This document shows, piece by piece, positions 26,474 to 34,922 of a DNA stretch of 51,081 nt; position 1 is the stretch's first letter; every line of letters starts with the position of its first letter. The stretch lies in contig NZ_FNRG01000028.1 in NCBI RefSeq assembly GCF_900107835.1, forward strand, positions 1 through 51,081, read 5' to 3'. A program made the position numbers and the translations under genes. The DNA comes from Oribacterium sp. KHPX15 (GTDB taxonomy: Bacteria; Bacillota; Clostridia; Lachnospirales; Lachnospiraceae). The notes under the pieces are model-generated. The model was given only the letters and a program-made list of their open reading frames with translations. It was not told where the DNA came from and made no database searches.

Positions 26474-26489
26474 TTGCGTCATGACGCAA
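26474..26489. promoter_or_regulatory. Perfect 16-bp palindrome
   Basis: TTGCGTCATGACGCAA is perfectly self-complementary. It lies eight bases after the vWA stop and 145 bases before yccF. With no loop it is more like a protein-binding operator than an RNA hairpin. The binder is unknown. Confidence 0.55.
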
Positions 26490-26633
26490 AAAATGGTAAT
26501 AGAGAAATGATGAGGGATATGTAATAATGGGAATGAATTAAAGATCCGTTGCTACAGTCATCTCAGTGCACAGAGAATCAGAGATTCATGGTATCAGGTT
26601 TAAAAACTCAATGTTGTACGGGAGGATATCATC

Positions 26634-27002
26634 ATGACTTTTCTTGGAAATCTTATATGGCTTATATGTGGAGGCCTTTTGAGCGCCATCGGCTGGTGGT
26701 TGGCAGGACTTCTTTGGTGTATTACTATCATAGGAATACCGGTGGGGATGCAATGCTTCAAGCTTTCAACATTATCACTTTGTCCTTTTGGTAAAGAAAT
26801 AGTAAATGGTGGAGGAGCAGGTTCGTTTCTTCTAAATGTTCTTTGGTTCTTTTTATCAGGCATTGAACTTGCTTTGGGAAATTTTCTGATTGGCTGTTTT
26901 CTGTGCGTCACCATCATTGGAATCCCATTTGGTCTTCAGTTCTTTAAGATAGCAAGGCTGAGCCTTTGCCCGTTTGGAGCAAGTATAGTGAATATAAGAT
27001 AA
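26634..27002 (+). CDS. yccF: YccF-family inner-membrane protein
   Basis: 122 residues with two internally homologous halves. Each half contains a hydrophobic helix and a repeated motif ending in GIPxGxQxFKxxxLSLCPFG, first near residue 35 and again near 97. This duplicated architecture is diagnostic of YccF (DUF307). Function is not established. A GGAGGAT site precedes the ATG and a strong terminator follows. Confidence 0.88.
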   Translation: MTFLGNLIWLICGGLLSAIGWWLAGLLWCITIIGIPVGMQCFKLSTLSLCPFGKEIVNGGGAGSFLLNVLWFFLSGIELALGNFLIGCFLCVTIIGIPFGLQFFKIARLSLCPFGASIVNIR

Positions 27003-27019
27003 GATTACTTTAGCCGTCA

Positions 27020-27044
27020 GGGTCAGACATTTTGGGTCTGACCC
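27020..27044 (+). terminator. Terminator after yccF
   Basis: GGGTCAGAC (27020-27028) pairs with GTCTGACCC (27036-27044), followed by eight T residues. Confidence 0.92.
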
Positions 27045-27139
27045 TTTTTTTTGGCAAAAAATACCGGTTGATCAACAATCAGGTAAAATCTATGCAGCAT
27101 AGAAAATACTCTTTTTTGTTGTTAAAAATCAATAAAGCG

Positions 27140-27168
27140 TTGAATTAAGAACATACGTATGGTACAAT
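27140..27168 (+). promoter_or_regulatory. Promoter with embedded palindrome of the DNA-damage operon
   Basis: TTGAAT (27140-27145) and TACAAT (27163-27168) are 17 bases apart. The spacer holds the perfect 10-bp palindrome CATACGTATG (27152-27161), preceded by GAA. The GAAC-ATAC part resembles the left half of a Gram-positive SOS box, but the right half is GTAT, not GTTC. The location is ideal for repression by the S24-type regulator just downstream. Confidence 0.65.
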
Positions 27169-27220
27169 GCATATACATTGATGAGTATCCCGGGGCTTCG
27201 CACGCTGAAAGAGGTTATAC

Positions 27221-27922
27221 ATGAGAAATATAGGTGAGGTAATAGCACGTAACCGAAGAAGAAAGAAACTGTCCCAGAAGGAGCTGGCTAAACTTCTTGG
27301 CGAATATGATATCGCCATTAAGAATGCCGGTATCAGTGCATGGGAAAAAGGAAACAGTACACCCAATGCAGAGGCACTTTTGGCATTGTGTAAGATTCTG
27401 GAAATATACGATATCTATACGGAATTCATCGGGGAGAATCCTTTGGATCCCTTTATAGAGCTTAATGAGGAAGGCATACAGAAGGTTCTTGATTATATCA
27501 ATCTTTTGGAAAAGTCCGGTGATTATAAAAAACTGCCGGAGGGAGTTATCCCTATGCCTGTCCGGTATATGAAGGTTGCGCTTACACGTGCATCTGCCGG
27601 TACCGGAAACTTCCTTGATGAAGAAAATTTTGAAGTGATGGAGATAAGGGAACCGGTTCCTGATAAAGCTGATTTTGGCGTTTATATCGCCGGTGACAGT
27701 ATGGAACCCAGGTTTCATGACGGAGAGCTTGTCTGGATCGAGCAGAGGGAAAATCTCGAATCCGGTGATATAGGTCTTTTCTTTTTCGATGATATGACCT
27801 ACATAAAAAAGTACGTGTCCAATAAGCTTGGGACATTCCTTGTATCTCTAAATGCAAAGTATAAACCCATAAAGATAGATGAATTCAGTACCTTCAGGAT
27901 TTTCGGAAAGCTTGCGGAGTGA
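27221..27922 (+). CDS. XRE-HTH repressor with self-cleaving S24 (LexA/UmuD-like) domain
   Basis: 233 residues. An XRE helix-turn-helix spans about residues 5-65 (LSQKELAKLLG). The S24 domain has Ser160 in GDSMEP, a lysine at 196/197 in DDMTYIKKY, and a possible Ala126-Gly127 cleavage site in RASAGTG. The spacing (cleavage bond to serine 34 residues, serine to lysine 36-37) agrees with LexA and UmuD. It therefore should be a RecA-stimulated autoproteolytic repressor of the polymerase operon, or a UmuD-like subunit, or both. Its stop codon overlaps the polymerase start. Confidence 0.88.
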   Translation: MRNIGEVIARNRRRKKLSQKELAKLLGEYDIAIKNAGISAWEKGNSTPNAEALLALCKILEIYDIYTEFIGENPLDPFIELNEEGIQKVLDYINLLEKSGDYKKLPEGVIPMPVRYMKVALTRASAGTGNFLDEENFEVMEIREPVPDKADFGVYIAGDSMEPRFHDGELVWIEQRENLESGDIGLFFFDDMTYIKKYVSNKLGTFLVSLNAKYKPIKIDEFSTFRIFGKLAE

Positions 27923-29382
27923 TGAGTATCCCGAACGAAAAATCAACTGTAAACGGCGAAAAGAATTTTGAAGGCGTTTCTTTAGCCTCCAGAATTTATA
28001 TCGCTATAGATATGAAAAGCTTTTATGCATCAGTGGAATGTGTCGCCAGAGGACTGGATCCTCTGAAAGCAAAGCTGTTGGTGGCGGATGCCACAAGATC
28101 GGATCAGACTATTTGTCTTGCAGTATCTCCTGCCCTGAAAGCTATAGGTGTTCCGAGCAGACCGAGGCTTTTTGAGGCAAAGCGGGCCATCAGAAAATAT
28201 GAGCAGACTTATCATACAAAGGTACTTTATATTACTGCAACACCACGTATGGCCGAGTACGAAAAAACCTCAGCAAAAATCTATGGGATATTCCTAAAGT
28301 ATGCATCTTCTGAGGATATTCACATTTACAGTATCGATGAATGCTTCATCGATTGTACGCCATATCTTCACTTCTACGAAATGAATGCCACAAAGTCCGG
28401 ACAACACCCGGCACATGTTATGGCTATGACTATGATAAGGGATGTTCTTAAGAATACCGGAATCACAGCCACAGTGGGAATAGGTACAAATTTATATCTT
28501 GCCAAAATAGCTATGGATATCGTGGCAAAGAAAGCCCCTGCAGATAAGGACGGAGTCCGTATCGCAGGACTTACGGAGGAAAGCTATAGGTATCTCCTCT
28601 GGGAACACAAGCCATTGACGGATTTCTGGCAGATCGGTCGTGGTAAAGCAGCAAGGCTCGAAAAAAATCACATGTACACCATGGGAGACATTGCCGAGCG
28701 TTCACAGTGTGATGAAGAGTGGTTTTATAAGGTTTTCGGAATAGATGCTGAGATACTCATAGACCATGCCTGGGGCGTGGAACCGGTGACCATGTATGAT
28801 ATTAAACACTATAAAAGTGACAATCATTCTCTTTCCAATGGTCAGGTTCTTCCGAGACCCTACAAATATGATGAAGCCTGTATAGTTTTCAAGGAAATGA
28901 TAGATATCTTATGCTGTGATATGTATAAGAAAAAACTTGTATCTTCAAGATTTACGTGGTGGATCAGTTATGATTATAAGAGTCTTGAATATTTCCCGGG
29001 CTATGACGGAAGACTTGCCATAGACTGGTACGGGAGACTTCATCCCGCCCATTCAACCGGTACCGTAAGATTTAAATCAGCCACCAATACCGCAAATATC
29101 GTTATCGAAGGGATTATGAAGGATGTAGATAAAAAAAGTGACCACAGGGTACTTTTAAGGAAGCTTGGAATATGCGCCTGTGATGTGAAATCTGATAACG
29201 GAGTTTATCAAATGGATCTCTTTACAGACTACGATGCTCTGAATAGAGATAGACAACTTCACGCAGCGCTTCTGGAGGTGCGAAACAGATATGGAGCTAA
29301 TGCCATGTTGAAAGGAATTAATTTTTTGGAAGGTGCAACCACAAAGATGAGGAACGAACAGATCGGAGGCCACAGAGCATAA
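27922..29382 (+). CDS. Y-family translesion DNA polymerase (UmuC/DinB-like)
   Basis: About 486 residues. Catalytic acidic residues are D30 in IAIDMKSFYASVEC and D139-E140 in SIDECFID. A little-finger domain follows, and the last part is a C-terminal extension (YQMDLFTDYDALNRDRQLHAALLEV) of the UmuC sort. The ATG at 27922 overlaps the repressor's stop codon (TGATG); a GTG at 27919 is an alternative. It performs error-prone bypass of lesions and is probably induced with the upstream repressor's cleavage. Confidence 0.9.
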   Translation: MSIPNEKSTVNGEKNFEGVSLASRIYIAIDMKSFYASVECVARGLDPLKAKLLVADATRSDQTICLAVSPALKAIGVPSRPRLFEAKRAIRKYEQTYHTKVLYITATPRMAEYEKTSAKIYGIFLKYASSEDIHIYSIDECFIDCTPYLHFYEMNATKSGQHPAHVMAMTMIRDVLKNTGITATVGIGTNLYLAKIAMDIVAKKAPADKDGVRIAGLTEESYRYLLWEHKPLTDFWQIGRGKAARLEKNHMYTMGDIAERSQCDEEWFYKVFGIDAEILIDHAWGVEPVTMYDIKHYKSDNHSLSNGQVLPRPYKYDEACIVFKEMIDILCCDMYKKKLVSSRFTWWISYDYKSLEYFPGYDGRLAIDWYGRLHPAHSTGTVRFKSATNTANIVIEGIMKDVDKKSDHRVLLRKLGICACDVKSDNGVYQMDLFTDYDALNRDRQLHAALLEVRNRYGANAMLKGINFLEGATTKMRNEQIGGHRA

Positions 29383-29479
29383 GTGAACTTTGGTCTGTTT
29401 TCAGACTTGATGAACAAGTTTAAAAAATATTTTTCATCACCATTTGTGCCACAACACGACGGCGGAAGGGAGACCAGAT

Positions 29480-29731
29480 ATGAGTATTACCGGCGATTCA
29501 AATTTCCCTCCTTCATTTAAATACAAAAGTGTTTTGGAGAAAGGCAAGCCTGTACATGACAAATATGACAGCTTTTCAATCAGGCATCCGGCCATGGATC
29601 TTTCAAGAAGAGCTAAAATTTTCAGCCCTTTTGACGCTTTGAAAGGCTTTAATGAGGAGTTATTCAAGACAGAAACTAAAGTTTCGGAGTTATTCACTGA
29701 CGAAACTTCGCCTTTAGAGGAAACACCGTAG
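29480..29731 (+). CDS. Small YolD-like protein of the translesion operon
   Basis: 83 residues. The core YDSFSIRHPAMDLSRRAKIFSPFDALKGFNEEL fits the R-A-x-x-F-x-P-F-x-A-L-x-G pattern of small proteins usually encoded after Y-family polymerases in Clostridia, often labelled YolD-like. The ATG at 29480 follows GAAGGGAGA; the longer frame from 29444 is less likely. It lies 97 bases after the polymerase gene and 31 before the SRAP gene. Its role is unknown; it may modulate the polymerase. Confidence 0.65.
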   Translation: MSITGDSNFPPSFKYKSVLEKGKPVHDKYDSFSIRHPAMDLSRRAKIFSPFDALKGFNEELFKTETKVSELFTDETSPLEETP

Positions 29732-29762
29732 AAATAAAAGATAAAAAATATAGAGGAAAAAT

Positions 29763-30383
29763 ATGTGTACAAGATATGCACTGGAAAAGGAACTACCGGA
29801 ATTAAAAGAAATAACCTATGCGGTATCAAGATCTGTTCTCGCGAGTAAGTTCATAGATACTCATGCCCGTCCGATCATTACCGACGGGGTGGTGCGACCT
29901 ACCGATATCGTTCCGGTCATCGCCCCGAATGCAAAAGGGATGAAAACAGTATTCCCCATGCAATGGGGATTTTTGGCGAGAGACAATAAAAGAACACTGT
30001 TTAATGCAAGGGTTGAAACTGCAGGTATAAAGCCTACCTTCAGAGAGGCCTGGAAATCACACCGATGCATCATTCCGGCTTCCTATTACGTTGAGTGGCA
30101 GCATTTCAAAAGTCCTGACGGAAAAGAAAAAACCGGAGATCAATATGCCATCCAGCCAAAAGGTTGTACCGTAACCTGGCTTTGCGGGCTGTATCGAATC
30201 GAAGATGGATATCCGGTATTTGTAATCCTTACAAAGGAACCAACCGCAGAGTTATCACGGATACATGACCGTATGCCGGTAATGCTTCCCAAAGATAAGA
30301 TAGAAGCATGGATCAGTCCGACATCTGATCCGACAGAGATATTGCCTTATGCTCTGTCGGATATGGTCGTTTGTTTGAAATGA
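29763..30383 (+). CDS. SRAP-domain (HMCES/YedK) abasic-site protein
   Basis: 206 residues. The catalytic Cys2 directly follows the start methionine (MCTRYAL). The other active residues are N81 (LFNARVET), E111 (YYVEWQ) and H168 (IHDRMPVML), with spacing matching E. coli YedK. SRAP proteins form a covalent thiazolidine link to abasic sites in single-stranded DNA and shield them from breakage. Its operon position with a translesion polymerase makes physiological sense. Confidence 0.92.
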   Translation: MCTRYALEKELPELKEITYAVSRSVLASKFIDTHARPIITDGVVRPTDIVPVIAPNAKGMKTVFPMQWGFLARDNKRTLFNARVETAGIKPTFREAWKSHRCIIPASYYVEWQHFKSPDGKEKTGDQYAIQPKGCTVTWLCGLYRIEDGYPVFVILTKEPTAELSRIHDRMPVMLPKDKIEAWISPTSDPTEILPYALSDMVVCLK

Positions 30384-30392
30384 TGTGGTATT

Positions 30393-30488
30393 ATGAATCA
30401 TGGGGACATAAGCAGATATATACTTGATGGGCTGGCCCTGTCTGATGAAGAAATAAGGATAATGAAAAACAAATATCTGACAGCTTAA
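30393..30488 (+). CDS. Possible 31-residue microprotein
   Basis: An ATG ten bases after the SRAP stop opens a 31-codon frame (MNHGDISRYILDGLALSDEE and eleven more residues) ending just before a terminator. No clear ribosome binding site is present. It may be the true end of the DNA-damage operon or chance. Confidence 0.25.
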   Translation: MNHGDISRYILDGLALSDEEIRIMKNKYLTA

Positions 30489-30501
30489 AAGAAGATTGAA
30501 A

Positions 30502-30541
30502 AAAGGCCTGTAAAGTATAAACGGTATCTTCACAGGTCTTT
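30502..30541. terminator. Terminator between convergent SRAP and ABC genes
   Basis: AAAGGCCTGT (30502-30511) pairs with ACAGGTCTTT (30532-30541) with one G-T pair and a partly pairing loop. It can act for both strands. Confidence 0.6.
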
Positions 30542-30548
30542 ATCGGGG

Positions 30549-32135
30549 TCAAACTCTTTTCACTCCCATAAGAATTCTGTCGATATTTCTCCTTTTCGGG
30601 TCCAGGCTTTTCTGTAACTTACCGATAAGCATTCCCATAAGTCTGCCGACCACGTAATATATGACTGCAACAGATATGAGTGAAAAGAAGGCGTCAAAAG
30701 TACGGCTTCTTATCATATCACCGGCCCTTGTCAGATCCTGAACAGCGATGTAACCGACAATGGCGGTTGACTTCAGAAGGGATACCGCTTCACCTTTAAA
30801 GATAGGAAGAATATGCATAAGCGCCTGGGGTAGAATGACTCTGAAGAGGGTCTCATTATCTGAAAATCCCAAAGCATAAGAGCCTTCAGTCTGGCCAATG
30901 TCTATCGCTCCGGTTCCTACCTGAAGCATACTGAACACCGAAGTCCCAAAGGTAAGGGTGAATGCCATGATGGAAACAATGATTCCCGAGATATCATGTT
31001 TACCGAAAATGACATAGAACAGCACCATCAGAAGTACTACAGCAGGAATTCCGACTATGACACCGGTCACTGTCTGTACTATACTGAACACTGTTTTCCC
31101 GGTTTTTCGGCAGAGGAAGAATAATGAAAATCCAAACACACAGCCCAAAAACATTGACGCTATGGTAATGATCATGGTATTCAGAAACCCTTTTAGGAAT
31201 ACATTTCCTCTGTTTTCCTGAATGAAGGTTTTGTAAAAACTGTTTCTTATTGAAGCAATGAGATTGCCGGTTTCTTCATTAGTTTCCGCTGTTCCGGCTT
31301 TATCGGATAAAGCAAGTCTGTCTTTTCTTACAACCAAAAAGGATCCACCCCTGTAAAAAGGATCCGAGAAATCCACCTTTTCACGGCGCTCTTCTGTTAT
31401 GGACATACTTGCTCCCGCAAGGTCTGCCTTTCCGCTCAGAACCGATGGGATAAGTCCGCTGAATGCGCATTCTGTTATTTCAACCTTATAGTCCATCTCC
31501 CGTGCAACCTGCATTACGATATCAACTGCATAACCTACAGGTGTGCCGTCGGAACCCAGGTAGCACATGGGTGGAGCACCGGTATTTGCCCAGTATCTGA
31601 GAGTCCCCTTTGAACCTTCCCAATCCGGAGGGTTGATAACCTTAAGTGCTTCATCATTACCCATCCACTTCTCAGCCATCTTTTTTTCGAGACCATCGTC
31701 CATGAGCTTTTTCAGTGCTTTATTAAAAGGCGAAACCAGTGGACTTCCTTTTGGGAATGCAAATCCATAAGCATCATCCTGAATGCACTCCGGAAAGATG
31801 GCAAGTTCTTCGTGCTCTGCCACCGCTATTTCAGCTATGGGCAGATCCATGATGACGGCGTCGCTCTTTCCTGAGATTACTGAGGAAATCGAGTCCACAG
31901 TACTGTTTTGCATAAGGATATCCACATCCCCTTTTAGTATCTCATTTTTTTCCATATAAACATCGAAGGATGTTCCTGTAAGCATTGAGATCTGTTTGCC
32001 TTTAAAGTCAGAGAGACTGCTGAAACCGGCGGACTCTTCCGCAGCAGCACTGAGGGTGAACATTGAAACCATGAGGATACATGTGGACATCAAAAATGTA
32101 ATTAGCTGTTTTTTTCGAGCCTGACTAAAACCCAT
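30549..32135 (-). CDS. Amino-acid ABC transporter: two fused receptor domains plus permease
   Basis: 528 residues. A signal peptide is followed by two SBP_bac_3-type receptor segments. The first, about 40-165, is short. The second, about 175-290, has GTPVGYAVDIVMQVARE and ITEERREKVDFSDPFYRGG. The remainder is a BPD_transp_1 permease with about five membrane helices and the EAA-type loop (SYALGFSDNETLFRVILPQAL). GlnP of lactic acid bacteria has a similar fusion. GGAG precedes the start. No matching ATPase gene is adjacent, so it must share a GlnQ-like subunit encoded elsewhere. Substrate unknown, probably polar amino acids. Confidence 0.85.
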   Translation of the reverse strand: MGFSQARKKQLITFLMSTCILMVSMFTLSAAAEESAGFSSLSDFKGKQISMLTGTSFDVYMEKNEILKGDVDILMQNSTVDSISSVISGKSDAVIMDLPIAEIAVAEHEELAIFPECIQDDAYGFAFPKGSPLVSPFNKALKKLMDDGLEKKMAEKWMGNDEALKVINPPDWEGSKGTLRYWANTGAPPMCYLGSDGTPVGYAVDIVMQVAREMDYKVEITECAFSGLIPSVLSGKADLAGASMSITEERREKVDFSDPFYRGGSFLVVRKDRLALSDKAGTAETNEETGNLIASIRNSFYKTFIQENRGNVFLKGFLNTMIITIASMFLGCVFGFSLFFLCRKTGKTVFSIVQTVTGVIVGIPAVVLLMVLFYVIFGKHDISGIIVSIMAFTLTFGTSVFSMLQVGTGAIDIGQTEGSYALGFSDNETLFRVILPQALMHILPIFKGEAVSLLKSTAIVGYIAVQDLTRAGDMIRSRTFDAFFSLISVAVIYYVVGRLMGMLIGKLQKSLDPKRRNIDRILMGVKRV

Positions 32136-32348
32136 TTCTTTTCTCCTCTATAAATGCATGTTTTTCGCCATTTATCTCTGACATACAGATGCAGATCTAA
32201 TTGGCTCCTTATTAACTTTGCACCGTTCCCTATAAACCTGTATCATCAAATATGCTGTTATTGTTCAATAGTATAATTATTTATCGGCATAAATTCCGTT
32301 CCATATTATATAATGATGTGGGTGTCAAAAGTATTCCCACAAAGAACT

Positions 32349-32404
32349 TTGACAAGGCTACATATCTTTACTTTATTAGCGCAACACGATAAAATAAGTA
32401 AAGA
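32349..32404 (+). promoter_or_regulatory. Promoter and inverted-repeat operator of the HTH-Fic gene
   Basis: TTGACA (32349-32354) is followed after 17 bases by a weak -10 (TTTATT, 32372-32377). TCTTTACTT (32365-32373) and AAGTAAAGA (32396-32404) form a 9-bp inverted repeat that covers the -10 region and the start of transcription. The Fic protein's own helix-turn-helix is the natural candidate binder. Confidence 0.55.
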
Positions 32405-32425
32405 ATATATGGAGGTGAGCTCACT

Positions 32426-33340
32426 ATGATCTCGTATGAGGGTCTTGAAAAAGCATTAAAGGAAAAGGGCATAGGAAAGACAGTACTATCCACGGAACTT
32501 GGACTGTCCACTCGAACGATTGCAAAGATAAAAAAAGGAGAGAAGCTTTCCAAACGGAGCATACAGAAGATTGCCGATTATCTATGTGAATCACCCGATG
32601 TGATCATGAGGGAGATTTCCGATAACAGGATTCTTCAGGTACTACGTGATGAGAAGGCTATTAGGATGCCGGGAGGTCTTTATCATGAGCTTCAGGTAAG
32701 AATGACTTATAACTCCAATCATATCGAAGGAAGTAAACTTTCAGAAGATCAGACAAGATTGATCTTTGAAACAAATACAATTGATGTAGGCGACGGGATT
32801 CCGGTAGATGATATTCTGGAAACAGTTCATCATTTCAGAGCGATTGATTATGTAATAGACGTTGCTGAGGATCAGCTTACAGAAGATATGATCAAGCATC
32901 TTCATTATATTCTCAAGCATGATACCAAGGATTCGACTCTTGGGTGGTTTGCAGTAGGAGATTATAAAAAGCGTGCTAATATTGTTGGAGGAAGAGAAAC
33001 TTCAAAACCGTCTGAGGTGCATAAGCATATGAAAGCCCTGATAGATGGATATAACGCCAAGGATAATGTTACCATTGAAGATATCATAGCATTCCATGCT
33101 GAATTCGAGTATATCCATCCATTTCAGGACGGAAATGGCCGTGTCGGAAGGCTCGTCGCATTAAAAGAGTGTCTTCGTTACAATGTCATTCCTTTCATTA
33201 TTGAGGATGCAAAGAAGAACTATTATTACAGAGGTCTTTCTGAATGGCGTAATGAGAAAGGCTGGCTTATGGATACTTGTCTTGATGGTCAGGATACATT
33301 TAAAAGCCTGCTTGATATGCTTGAAATACTGCAAGAATAA
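32426..33340 (+). CDS. Fic-domain AMPylase with N-terminal XRE helix-turn-helix
   Basis: 304 residues. Residues 1-60 form an XRE-like helix-turn-helix (LSTELGLSTRTIAKIKKGEKLSK). The Fic core carries the complete catalytic motif HPFQDGNGRVGR near residue 230. An inhibitory motif S-x-x-x-E-G is at 97-102 (SNHIEG), so activity should be held in check in cis by E101, as in class II Fic proteins. GGAGGTG precedes the ATG. Fic enzymes transfer AMP to hydroxyl groups of target proteins; the target is unknown. Confidence 0.9.
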   Translation: MISYEGLEKALKEKGIGKTVLSTELGLSTRTIAKIKKGEKLSKRSIQKIADYLCESPDVIMREISDNRILQVLRDEKAIRMPGGLYHELQVRMTYNSNHIEGSKLSEDQTRLIFETNTIDVGDGIPVDDILETVHHFRAIDYVIDVAEDQLTEDMIKHLHYILKHDTKDSTLGWFAVGDYKKRANIVGGRETSKPSEVHKHMKALIDGYNAKDNVTIEDIIAFHAEFEYIHPFQDGNGRVGRLVALKECLRYNVIPFIIEDAKKNYYYRGLSEWRNEKGWLMDTCLDGQDTFKSLLDMLEILQE

Positions 33341-33499
33341 TATTGTTAAATATGGATGAAAACGCATTTATTTCTTTGAGTTTAAGATTATTCAGGCCTT
33401 ACCTCAGTAAAGAGGGGACTAGGCAGCTTGAAGAAATAACAGGTGGGAACTGACAGGAACTACACCTGCCATAAGTTGTTATAGAATACAAACAAAAAA

Positions 33500-33543
33500 A
33501 CGGGGCTTTCGCCTGGGTGATTCATTCAAAGCGAAAGTCCTGT
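33500..33543 (+). terminator. Terminator after the Fic gene
   Basis: ACGGGGCTTTCGC (33500-33512) pairs with GCGAAAGTCCTGT (33531-33543) including G-T pairs, flanked by A and T runs. The 490-base gap 33341-33831 otherwise holds a flavoprotein remnant and no convincing gene. Confidence 0.7.
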
Positions 33544-33560
33544 TTATTATAAACTTTTAA

Positions 33561-33722
33561 TTACTGTGCAGCATATTTAGCAGCATTCTCACCTGAAATA
33601 AAGCCCATGTAAGCGCCTACTCCAAGAGCCTCGATGGAATCCTCCTTGTATGCCTGGATAACAGAACCCTCTTAGGTTCTCTCAAGATACTCCGAAAGCT
33701 TCAGGAACTTATCAGCAATCTC
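33561..33722 (-). pseudogene. C-terminal remnant of a possible flavoprotein oxidoreductase
   Basis: Reading leftward, about 53 codons end in ALGVGAYMGFISGENAAKYAAQ-like sequence. This resembles the FAD-closing C-terminus of fumarate-reductase or flavocytochrome c type proteins. An in-frame TAA interrupts it at 33672-33674, and a TGA lies upstream. It is decayed and without a start. The family assignment is tentative. Confidence 0.35.
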
Positions 33723-33858
33723 CTTTCATACATGTTAAAATTTATATGTTGGCGTAACAATTTCACTGTGCCAGTGAAGAGGTAACGTTAATTTCAGATG
33801 ATTATGAGCAGATGATTAATCAGCTGTTAGAATGATAAATCAGAGTTTGAGAGAAAAA

Positions 33859-34272
33859 ATGTATAGAATTGAGACAGACACATTTATATTAGAATTTTCT
33901 CCGGAGATTCATTTACGGGACTTTGCATATCCTGTAAATGTAACGCTAGGCGTGAAGGTTTCAAGTTATGGCTATTCAGCTGAAACATTTATGGACGTCG
34001 GTGTTCAGGATATAGCTGAATTTGCTGTTCAGCTGAAGAATCTCTATGAAACACTGTCAGGAGAGTCAAGACTGGAAGAACAATATAGTGTTCACAATTA
34101 TATTGTATTTATCGCTGAACCGAACGGTCATATCAAAGTCACAGGATGCTTGAACAATAAAAACGCTTTTGGATATACACAGGAAATAAAATTTGAAAAC
34201 GAAATTGATCAGACTATTTTGAGAAGCTTTATCAATCAATTATTTTCTGATTTCAGCAAATATACTGAATGA
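33859..34272 (+). CDS. WapI-like immunity protein
   Basis: 137 residues (146 if ATG 33832, which overlaps a short upstream frame as ATGA, is used). The pattern resembles the WapI-type immunity family: ETDTFILEFSPE, DIAEFAVQLKNLYETLSGE, GHIKVTGCL, and a closing IDQTILRSFINQLF helix. Such proteins neutralise contact-dependent toxins made by related cells. No toxin gene is adjacent, so this would be an orphan immunity gene. The ribosome binding site is weak (GAGAGA). Confidence 0.55.
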   Translation: MYRIETDTFILEFSPEIHLRDFAYPVNVTLGVKVSSYGYSAETFMDVGVQDIAEFAVQLKNLYETLSGESRLEEQYSVHNYIVFIAEPNGHIKVTGCLNNKNAFGYTQEIKFENEIDQTILRSFINQLFSDFSKYTE

Positions 34273-34343
34273 CAAATTTTGTTTTCAAGATGAGGGGACA
34301 ATAGATTTTTAAGTTCAGTTTACATGTAGTAAAGGATTTCAAA

Positions 34344-34502
34344 ATGTTTAAATACAGAGAAATGAATGAAGCAGATAATGAAGTAGTAGCTGTTCTTGTA
34401 AGAGATAATCTGAAACAATTTGGACTTGATGACCTTGGAGAGTCTGCATCCAATTGGGGCGGTGAAAAATGGCATGAGATGGAGATAAGGCTAAATTTCT
34501 AA
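34344..34502 (+). pseudogene. N-terminal fragment of a GNAT-type acetyltransferase
   Basis: 52 codons (MFKYREMNEADNEVVAVLVR, then LKQFGLDDLGE) resemble the first helix and strand of a GNAT protein, but the frame then ends without the acetyl-CoA-binding core. AAAGGA lies about nine bases before the ATG. Probably a truncation product. Confidence 0.4.
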
Positions 34503-34522
34503 ATAAATTGAGGCGACAATGT

Positions 34523-34903
34523 ATGGGCAGTATCAAAACTAAAAGAATTTACAAAGCACCAGAGGTGAATGATGGTATAAGGATACTTGTTGACCGGCTC
34601 TGGCCAAGAGGGATAAAGAAAGAATCAGCGGCAATTAATGCATGGGAAAAGGGAATTGCTCCATCGGCGGAGCTTCGGAAATGGTTTAACCATGATCCGG
34701 AGAAATATCCTGAATTCCGTAGGAAATACATGGAGGAGCTTGATGTTTCAGAGGATGCTGAAAGGTTTCTTGGATTTGTGAACGAGCATTTTAGATCTAC
34801 GAACATAACCTTGCTCTATTCCGCAAAAGATGAAGAACATAATAATGCTTTAGTGCTTAGGGATTGGCTGGCTCGTGATAAAGAGAACAAATATGAGTCC
34901 TAG
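34523..34903 (+). CDS. DUF488 family protein
   Basis: 126 residues. Typical motifs are GIRILVDRLWPRGIKKE, WEKGIAPSAELRKWFNHDPEKYPEF and a closing LLYSAKDEEHNNALVL. The biochemical function of DUF488 is not established. ATG 34523 follows GAGGCGACA at suitable spacing; the TTG at 34508 is less likely. A strong hairpin follows the gene. Confidence 0.88.
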   Translation: MGSIKTKRIYKAPEVNDGIRILVDRLWPRGIKKESAAINAWEKGIAPSAELRKWFNHDPEKYPEFRRKYMEELDVSEDAERFLGFVNEHFRSTNITLLYSAKDEEHNNALVLRDWLARDKENKYES

Positions 34904-34922
34904 CTAAGGAATTGGACAAATA

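Noticed and set aside
27149-27160. Canonical Gram-positive LexA (SOS) box
   Set aside because: GAAC-N4-GTTC is required; the right half here reads GTAT. The perfect CATACGTATG palindrome fits a dedicated repressor better.
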